The translations under genes and the position numbers were made by a program. The notes under the pieces were generated by a model. The model was not told the origin of the DNA. It saw nothing but the letters and a program-made list of their open reading frames with translations, and ran no database searches. This document shows positions 3,602 to 6,430 of a DNA stretch of 6,430 bases, one piece after another (the first letter of the stretch is position 1; each line of letters starts with the position of its first letter). The stretch spans positions 1 through 6,430 of the forward strand of contig JAFQBZ010000148.1 in the NCBI GenBank assembly GCA_017399515.1, read 5' to 3'. The DNA is from Clostridia bacterium (GTDB lineage: Bacteria > Bacillota > Clostridia > Christensenellales > UBA1242).

Positions 3602-6430
3602 TTCCATAAAGAAGGTTTTGGTGGATTCAAGAAAGGTGCTAAGAATATTGTTGGTGACGCAAAAGGTGGCATGACTGAAGGTGGTCTTGTTGGTGGATTC
3701 AAAACAATGTTCCTTGGTGGATATGGCGAAGGCAATAAACACGGTGGAATTGTTGGAAATGACGGTGAACGCGGAGGAATTGTTGGTGGACTTGAGTCTA
3801 TCGCAGTTAAAGGTGTTTTAGGTTCTGCTAGAAACTTACTCACACTTAAAGGTATTCGTGCTGCACATAGTGCAATCAAAGAAAGCAAACAAATTAAACT
3901 TGATAATGGTAGAGATATCAGTTATATCAAGTATAAGACCGGTGGTTATGAACTCGATGAAAATGGCAAAGTTAAGAGAGATGAGAGAGGAAAAGCCATT
4001 TTAACAAAGAAACATAAACTTTCTGGTGCTGAAGAACAATTTGCAAAAGAACAATTTGCAAAAGATCAATATGCAAAAGAACAATTTGAATCTAAGCATG
4101 GTGTTTCAGCTGCAGAAGTTGGACATGCTCAAGCAAGTTATGCAAAAGAGCAATATGCTAGAGAGAATTTTGCAAGAGAACAATTTGCAAAAGAGCAATA
4201 TGCTAGAGAAAAATTTGAAAAAATGGCCGATGCAAACGGCAAAGTTCATGGTCAAGATTTCGAGCAATATTATGAAAGATATGGTCAAAGTTTATTAGAA
4301 GGCTTTGGTGGTGCAGGAGATGTTAAGAAATATTCTAAATACTTCTCACAAGCAGATATTGCTCAATATTCAGGAAAATTCAATGCTTCAAATCTCGAAC
4401 AATTCTCTAAAGGTTTCGATGAAAACAACATTGAAATGGTAAAACAACATTCAGCAGGTTTTGATATTTCAAGAGATACTGCTAAATATGCTGCAGACTT
4501 TGCTAATTTAGATGAAGGTCAAAAGAAGAAATATTCAACCAACTTTGGAATGATGATTGGTGCTGATGCCACATACACTGCAGGTTTTGATGCTTCAAAA
4601 GTTGAACAATATAGTGCTGGATTTGATAGTGCAAGTTCAACATTGAAACAAGAATATGCTGCTGGATTAAAGAGTAAAGTTACAGTTTCAAGACAAGAAG
4701 TTGTTGAAGAAAAAGCAAAGAAATTATATGCTCAAGAAGCATATGCAAGAGAAAAATATAAACAAATTAATGGTACAGATTCAGGATTCGCCCAATTAAC
4801 AGAAGCACAAAAAGCAACTTATTATGAGGCTTTTGATAAATTAGATGAATCTTCACAAAGTAAATATTCTGCAGGTTTTGAAACATCTTCTAAAAAGCAA
4901 GATTTCATTGACATTGCAGAGAAAAAGGTTACAAAGAAAGATGTTGAGGCTGCAACTGAAGCCGCAACAAAAGCAAGAACTGATTCTTATGCTAAAAAAT
5001 CTGCCGTTGAAAAACGAGCAAGAGAAACTTTTGCACAAGATGAATATGCAAAAGAACAATATGCTAAAGAACATGGAAGCACTGAAGGTTTTGATAAACT
5101 TTCAGCCGCTGAAAAATCACAATATACAGCAGGATATGCTAAACTCAGCAAGAAAGAACAAGCAAAATATGCTGCAGAATTTGATAAATCTGCTGATAAA
5201 CAAGCATATATGACAGCCGCAGAAGGAAGCGTTACTGCAAAAGAGATTGAAGCCGCTGGCAAAGTTGAAAAGAATGCTGAATATGTAAGTGGATTCAAGA
5301 GATTTAGAAGAGTTTCTAATGCGGTTCTTGATAACACTGCAATTGGAACACTCTTAAAACAACCACTTATCGGTGTTGCAAAAATGGGCACAGGCATTGG
5401 TCTTGGTGTTGGAAAGATGGGAACCGGCATTGGTCTTGGCGTTGCTAGAATGGCAACAAAAGCATGGACTTCAACTGTTGGAAATGCACATAGTTTTGTT
5501 ACAAGAAATCGCAGATTATTCGGTAGCAACAACACAGAAATGCTTGAAATGGTGCAAGAAGCAAGAAAAGACAAACTTATTATGAAAGAAGTTGGTGAAA
5601 ACGCTTCAACTGCAGACATTGCAAGATATCTTGATAAGAATAAAGTTGCTGGTGAAAATATCAAAAATAGAGTTCATGCTAAAAAAGCAAGAGAACTTGC
5701 TAATGCTGACGCAACATTTGCAGACGAATTGATTAAAGCAGGGGTAGATTTAACCGATGACGCTGCAGTTGCAGAACATTTAAGCAAGAATAAAACACAC
5801 AGAGAAAGAGTTAATAAGTCATTTAAATATATGGATGACAGCATTGCTGTTCAAAAAGCAAGAGAACTTGCTAATACTGACGCAACATTTGCAAATGAAT
5901 TAAAGAATGCAGGTGTTGATATTAATGATGATAAGGCAATTCTTCAACATTTAAGTATAAATGGAAGCCACAGAGAAAAAGTTCAAAAAGCCGCAGGTCT
6001 TAATTTTGAGTCAGTTGTTCAATCAGATAGCAGAATGAATACAGAAGCAAAACAACATGCTTATTCAAATGATGAACTTGCTGCTAAAATTAAAGCAAAG
6101 AAAGTTGAAGTTGATGTATCAGACGAAGAAGTTGCTGCACAAGCACTTAAGAGTTCATACATTAAGGCTAAACTTGGTGCTAATGCGACTATGGAAGATG
6201 TTCAAGCATACTTAGATAGTCACAAAGCAGATAAAGACAAATTCACTGTTGCTGCAAAAGTTCAAGCAATTCGTGACGGAAGAGCAGGAACTGTTGCTGA
6301 GGCTAACGGAAAGAAAGTTAAAGTTGAAAATGTTCTTGATAAGATGCTCTTGGTTGACAAGAAAGCAACCACAAGTGCAGATGGAACAGTTGTTGCAAAT
6401 GCTGATGTGGTTAAAGATTACTTCAAGGCA
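2..6430 (+). CDS. Internal part of a giant repeat-rich, Ala/Lys/Glu/Gln-rich protein of unknown function
   Basis: Every codon from base 2 to base 6430 is sense, giving 2143 residues with no stop; both gene ends lie outside the window. The ATG at base 2 cannot be called a start because only one base precedes it. The protein is rich in Ala, Lys, Glu, Gln, Asp and Gly. It contains no Cys, only five Trp and few Pro, as expected of a long, mainly helical structural protein. Visible order: helical region (1-1200), Gly-rich segment (1205-1290), aromatic repeat block (1345-1765), Gly-rich 11-mer repeat (1781-1820), helical hairpin repeats (1845-2143). No nucleotide-binding, protease, hydrolase or sortase-anchor motif was seen, and no long uninterrupted hydrophobic segment. 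Codon usage looks uniform throughout, so there is no sign of a join or frameshift. Alternatives are a phage tape-measure protein, an oversized TrbL/VirB6-like conjugation protein with a long soluble extension, or a surface protein. The reading frame is very secure; the function is unknown. Confidence 0.96.
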   Translation, partial: MDADGKVSMAVTHARDAKGNAIANAEATAVGAETANAVMKDVAKETAEKDPSAMQNAIENTEGGKEAASKAVAQNIATSIDFSKAGTEGQDSVAEMVINNVLDNADDAKNGAVIDNAMLAFLQDPANKKIMKEFQKLTGLSDADMQNQDLVLKNIDILRAGGTGIKQLGITADSYKDKMGGALEQAVQNGDYSISAWELFNSQKDGAAEAYIDQVSAENMVRNNDEVELEKEKSAEGLEAMIQKLVEQLLNGKDYAAIAKAEYDKEHGAGSFDKLDQAEKDKLVAATETKEKEQAEAQARGQALFTAFTQNADGNSVAVNEMLKAAMGIDSEAGVQTAIGEAIKAGGVSNKDVDELNKVNGYNNEDIAQAIKSLQLLGQDVSKENIAAYLERAKADPDAHNKELLEAMQSDTTGAVDKSKMYQMLGGGDLIDEEQRQKLAEQTAANGMMALDAADQEKVKENLAQAEFGKAWQDLTAEEQAKITEKANGLSLYEAQAVAAGKSQQEAFTELREESKKRKVIDEALASNPDIPVEQLIEAAGNDPETAKYIQEMYAQRMSVVGDADKAEAQKEAEAEVIAEQTKDSKGKGADITTEAGRKEAYRRMVGGNPADADAKLNFEVESKFAAKIKDKIGTDKDLQAQRDAWLKANPNKTQDDFVTYLATQAKSGDKATLQALGYVDAKGNADKTKLDAERAEFEREVVVGMAKETYDGFDADVAESASKKVEAKNRELIESGKGAEILKTAEILDKGNASGTYGKFVQEANLEYQRLYGKDKNLANEDPLARAAFLTQYMQKRGFTLEADDVQTVKKAGEQAKATGKSAADKAEAELLAKNPNATKTEIAEARQNAAIFAQIASNPAQFGEMISVMESYDGGEKGNAVALKLKRSILEKTYDDYKSKGVTLSIAKDPEKMSADERKRFEFNKGILQQEMRNNNDVVGNLFKNTNIFNQEAMIQAIAQSSGMKFDENMGAWVGADGKALTDEKGNKIGKDNMLALKSHLDNGAIANYMNSHEDAKDKLLNLGAQNMMLTMNKETQDIKKADAVLSSSYLRNEVSTKVLMDAGLNDANGKLDENKVMDLIKQMLKASGRDAEASDENIKKNIDQYKTELALHSITKDGNGNFVVGGRDANAFVKATTDLESDPKFATALNREVTRVIDPASYDPETSTKEFFASHSISDFRADDGSEIHNLADALNAFHKEGFGGFKKGAKNIVGDAKGGMTEGGLVGGFKTMFLGGYGEGNKHGGIVGNDGERGGIVGGLESIAVKGVLGSARNLLTLKGIRAAHSAIKESKQIKLDNGRDISYIKYKTGGYELDENGKVKRDERGKAILTKKHKLSGAEEQFAKEQFAKDQYAKEQFESKHGVSAAEVGHAQASYAKEQYARENFAREQFAKEQYAREKFEKMADANGKVHGQDFEQYYERYGQSLLEGFGGAGDVKKYSKYFSQADIAQYSGKFNASNLEQFSKGFDENNIEMVKQHSAGFDISRDTAKYAADFANLDEGQKKKYSTNFGMMIGADATYTAGFDASKVEQYSAGFDSASSTLKQEYAAGLKSKVTVSRQEVVEEKAKKLYAQEAYAREKYKQINGTDSGFAQLTEAQKATYYEAFDKLDESSQSKYSAGFETSSKKQDFIDIAEKKVTKKDVEAATEAATKARTDSYAKKSAVEKRARETFAQDEYAKEQYAKEHGSTEGFDKLSAAEKSQYTAGYAKLSKKEQAKYAAEFDKSADKQAYMTAAEGSVTAKEIEAAGKVEKNAEYVSGFKRFRRVSNAVLDNTAIGTLLKQPLIGVAKMGTGIGLGVGKMGTGIGLGVARMATKAWTSTVGNAHSFVTRNRRLFGSNNTEMLEMVQEARKDKLIMKEVGENASTADIARYLDKNKVAGENIKNRVHAKKARELANADATFADELIKAGVDLTDDAAVAEHLSKNKTHRERVNKSFKYMDDSIAVQKARELANTDATFANELKNAGVDINDDKAILQHLSINGSHREKVQKAAGLNFESVVQSDSRMNTEAKQHAYSNDELAAKIKAKKVEVDVSDEEVAAQALKSSYIKAKLGANATMEDVQAYLDSHKADKDKFTVAAKVQAIRDGRAGTVAEANGKKVKVENVLDKMLLVDKKATTSADGTVVANADVVKDYFKA
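788..850 (+). repeat. Isolated divergent copy of the KEHG...FDKL...AEK module (residues 263-283)
   Basis: Residues 263-283 read YDKEHGAGS then FDKLDQAEKDKL. This closely matches residues 1687-1708 in the tandem 101-residue module, YAKEHGSTEG then FDKLSAAEKSQY. The early copy is one residue shorter between the HG and FDKL parts. It lies about 1420 residues before the main repeat block and has only a vestige of the pentapeptide array before it (DYAAIAKAEY). It links the N-terminal helical region to the repeat block, so the two parts probably arose from a common unit. Confidence 0.6.
3614..3871 (+). other. Gly-rich segment with GG[IL]VG motifs (residues 1205-1290)
   Basis: Residues 1205-1263 contain 23 glycines in 59 positions, starting GFGGFKKGAK. 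Three GG[IL]VG motifs occur at 1227, 1248 and 1258. They are followed by a moderately hydrophobic stretch, LESIAVKGVLGSARNLLTLK (1264-1283). The segment separates the helical N-terminal region from the repeat block. Gly-rich stretches of this style are found in membrane-associated conjugation proteins of the TrbL/VirB6 kind and in phage tape-measure proteins. That comparison is inference from composition only. Lys, Asp and Glu residues interrupt the hydrophobic runs, so a classical single transmembrane helix is not evident. A flexible linker or hinge is an equally good reading. Confidence 0.65.
3902..4021 (+). other. Short Gly/charged segment with probable beta hairpins (residues 1301-1340)
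   Basis: This stretch breaks the otherwise helical composition. Residues 1307-1339 contain SYIKYKTGGYELDENGKVK and then RDERGKAILTKKHK, alternating polar and hydrophobic residues around ENGK and ERGK turns. That pattern is typical of short antiparallel strands. It lies directly between the Gly-rich segment and the pentapeptide repeats. It may be a small linker domain. No family was recognised, and the strand assignment is by eye. Confidence 0.4.
4034..4102 (+). repeat. Pentapeptide array 1, [YF]AK[ED]Q (residues 1345-1367)
   Basis: Four aromatic-led pentads follow in direct tandem: FAKEQ, FAKDQ, YAKEQ, then a degenerate FESKHG. The DNA period is 15 bases, with units such as caatttgcaaaagaa differing by few substitutions. 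That is consistent with amplification by slippage or unequal recombination. The array ends in KHG, resembling the KEHG that closes the pentads of the later 101-residue module, so it may be a partial module. Confidence 0.9.
4139..4222 (+). repeat. Pentapeptide array 2, [YF]A[KR]E[QNK] (residues 1380-1407)
   Basis: Six aromatic-led pentads run in tandem: YAKEQ, YAREN, FAREQ, FAKEQ, YAREK, FEK. A higher-order 45-base period is also present: 23 bases beginning gcaaaagagcaatatg are identical at 4142-4164 and 4187-4209. The array is separated from array 1 by about a dozen residues (VSAAEVGHAQAS). It is followed by MADANGKVHG and an aromatic-rich stretch, FEQYYERYGQ. Expected structure is a highly charged, solvent-exposed helix. 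Confidence 0.92.
4343..4669 (+). repeat. Tandem 12-15-residue aromatic repeats, FDxx...Y[SA]AG (residues 1448-1556)
   Basis: Eight consecutive units each begin with Phe and end with Y/F/H-[SAT]-x-[GKDN]. Phe positions are 1448, 1460, 1472, 1487, 1500, 1515, 1529 and 1541, closing at Leu 1556; the spacings are 12, 12, 15, 13, 15, 14, 12 and 15. Clear examples are FDASKVEQYSAG (1529-1540) and FDISRDTAKYAAD (1487-1499). The variable unit length falls before the conserved Tyr, suggesting a conserved Y-[SA]-A-G-F-D core joined by a variable helix. Related copies recur in the following module at 1596-1626 and 1697-1727, and a last YVSGF lies at 1761-1765. I do not recognise this as a named repeat family. 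Confidence 0.85.
4727..5257 (+). repeat. Tandem duplication of a 101-residue module (residues 1576-1651 and 1677-1752)
   Basis: The two copies align without gaps at an offset of exactly 101 residues over 76 positions. By hand count 31 are identical, about 41%. Each copy has pentads (YAQEAYAREKY versus FAQDEYAKEQYAKEHG), then a Gly-x-x-x-Gly-Phe turn. Two 15-residue units follow, led by aromatics at 1596/1611/1626 and 1697/1712/1727. Each copy ends with KQ..(6)..E..VT.K[DE][VI]EAA. The module therefore combines the pentapeptide and the FD...Y[SA]AG repeats in a fixed order. The divergence implies an old duplication. About 25 residues between the copies (1652-1676) are Ala/Lys-rich linker. Confidence 0.88.
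5342..5461 (+). repeat. Gly-rich 11-residue repeat, candidate membrane-associating helix (residues 1781-1820)
   Basis: After IGTLLKQPLIG come two nearly identical 11-residue units, VAKMGTGIGLG (1792-1802) and VGKMGTGIGLG (1803-1813). A decaying third follows, VARMATK (1814-1820). The basic residues K1794, K1805 and R1816 are spaced by 11, placing them on one slowly drifting face of a helix. The remainder is Gly, Ile, Leu, Val, Met and Thr with overlapping GxxxG spacing. The only proline in residues 1168-2143, P1788, sits just before it. Known 11-residue helical repeats (synucleins, apolipoproteins) bind membranes peripherally. By analogy this could be a membrane-interface or packing helix, but that is inference. 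Confidence 0.75.
5534..6430 (+). other. C-terminal part of the visible protein: helical-hairpin repeats (residues 1845-2143)
   Basis: A loose unit recurs: basic helix, Gly or Asn turn, then [ST]x[DE][DE]x[VI]xx[YHA]L. Copies include STADIARYLDKNK (1869-1881), TDDAAVAEHLSKNK (1918-1931), NDDKAILQHLSING (1975-1988), SDEEVAAQALKS (2040-2051) and TMEDVQAYLDSHK (2063-2075). Two further pairs share the helix preceding the turn, IKAKKVEVDVS (2030) and IKAKLGANAT (2054). Similar units near residues 382-394 suggest that the flanks of the protein are one solenoid. The segment runs out of the window at base 6430. No proline or cysteine is present. Confidence 0.55.
5681..5989 (+). repeat. Tandem 57-residue duplication (residues 1894-1939 and 1951-1996)
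   Basis: The copies are offset by exactly 57 residues (171 bases) and align without gaps over 46 residues, with 30 identical by hand count (about 65%). Both carry KARELAN[AT]DATFA, then a Gly-Val-Asp turn, DD, HLS and HRE[RK]V. The DNA is closer still at the start: over 41 bases (5682-5722 versus 5853-5893) I see one mismatch, at 5705/5876. Similarity falls off downstream. This is the youngest duplication seen, showing that the gene grows by in-frame segmental duplication. Confidence 0.9.

Noticed and set aside
3574..3888. A 104-codon minus-strand stretch, Pro/Ser-rich
   Set aside because: The many Pro codons are simply the reverse complement of the Gly codons in the GGIVG segment, so it carries no independent signal.
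4034..4222. CRISPR or regulatory DNA repeat array
   Set aside because: The 15-base period keeps the reading frame and encodes the pentapeptides. There are no unique spacers of uniform length and substitutions are mostly conservative at the protein level, so it is a coding repeat.
4845..5213. A 122-codon open stretch in another + strand frame
   Set aside because: It overlaps the 101-residue module out of frame. Its Leu/Lys/Gln-rich, low-complexity sequence is the shifted reading of the YAKEQ-type repeats. The main frame is open on both sides of it.
4987..5664. A 225-codon open stretch on the minus strand
   Set aside because: It lies entirely antisense to the continuous + frame and crosses the tandem repeats and 11-mer region. 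Its protein looks like a Ser/Ala/Leu/Phe-rich low-complexity translation of complemented GCA, GAA and AAA codons. It is explained as a shadow.
2..6430. Alternative genetic code (TGA or TAG read as an amino acid)
   Set aside because: No in-frame TGA, TAG or TAA occurs and all five Trp are TGG, so nothing requires recoding. A different code elsewhere in the genome cannot be excluded from this window.

Overview
The window lies wholly inside one giant protein-coding gene on the + strand. The frame starting at base 2 has no stop codon through base 6430, giving 2143 consecutive sense codons. Neither the true start nor the stop is visible. I found no second gene, RNA gene, promoter, terminator, mobile element or CRISPR array. 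Open stretches in the other five frames look like shadows of this frame.

Organism: the DNA is AT-rich. Arg is mostly AGA, Leu mostly CTT/TTA, and Glu, Gln and Lys mostly GAA, CAA and AAA. All five Trp codons are TGG, and no stop is read through, so the standard bacterial code is sufficient. This fits a low-GC Bacillota-type bacterium (for example an uncultured gut Bacilli lineage) or one of its phages or conjugative elements. That placement is inference only.

Layout of the protein (residues numbered from the codon at base 2): (1) residues 1-1200, Ala/Lys/Glu/Gln-rich, predicted mostly helical, built from degenerate helix-turn-helix units, with one isolated copy of a KEHG...FDKL module near 263-283; (2) residues 1205-1290, a Gly-rich segment with three GG[IL]VG motifs; (3) residues 1291-1340, a short Gly/charged segment likely to form beta hairpins; (4) residues 1345-1765, a nested aromatic repeat block: pentapeptides [YF]A[KR]E[Q], then about eight tandem 12-15-residue units ending in Y[SA]AGF, then a 101-residue module duplicated in tandem; (5) residues 1781-1820, a Gly-rich stretch with a Lys/Arg-spaced 11-residue repeat, a candidate membrane-associating helix; (6) residues 1845-2143, helical-hairpin repeats including a recent 57-residue tandem duplication.

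The whole 2143-residue stretch lacks cysteine, and only one proline occurs in the last 976 residues. I do not recognise the family and see no catalytic motif. The composition suggests a long structural, surface, secretion-related or tape-measure-like protein. The Gly-rich segments allow membrane contact. None of these roles is proven by the sequence.
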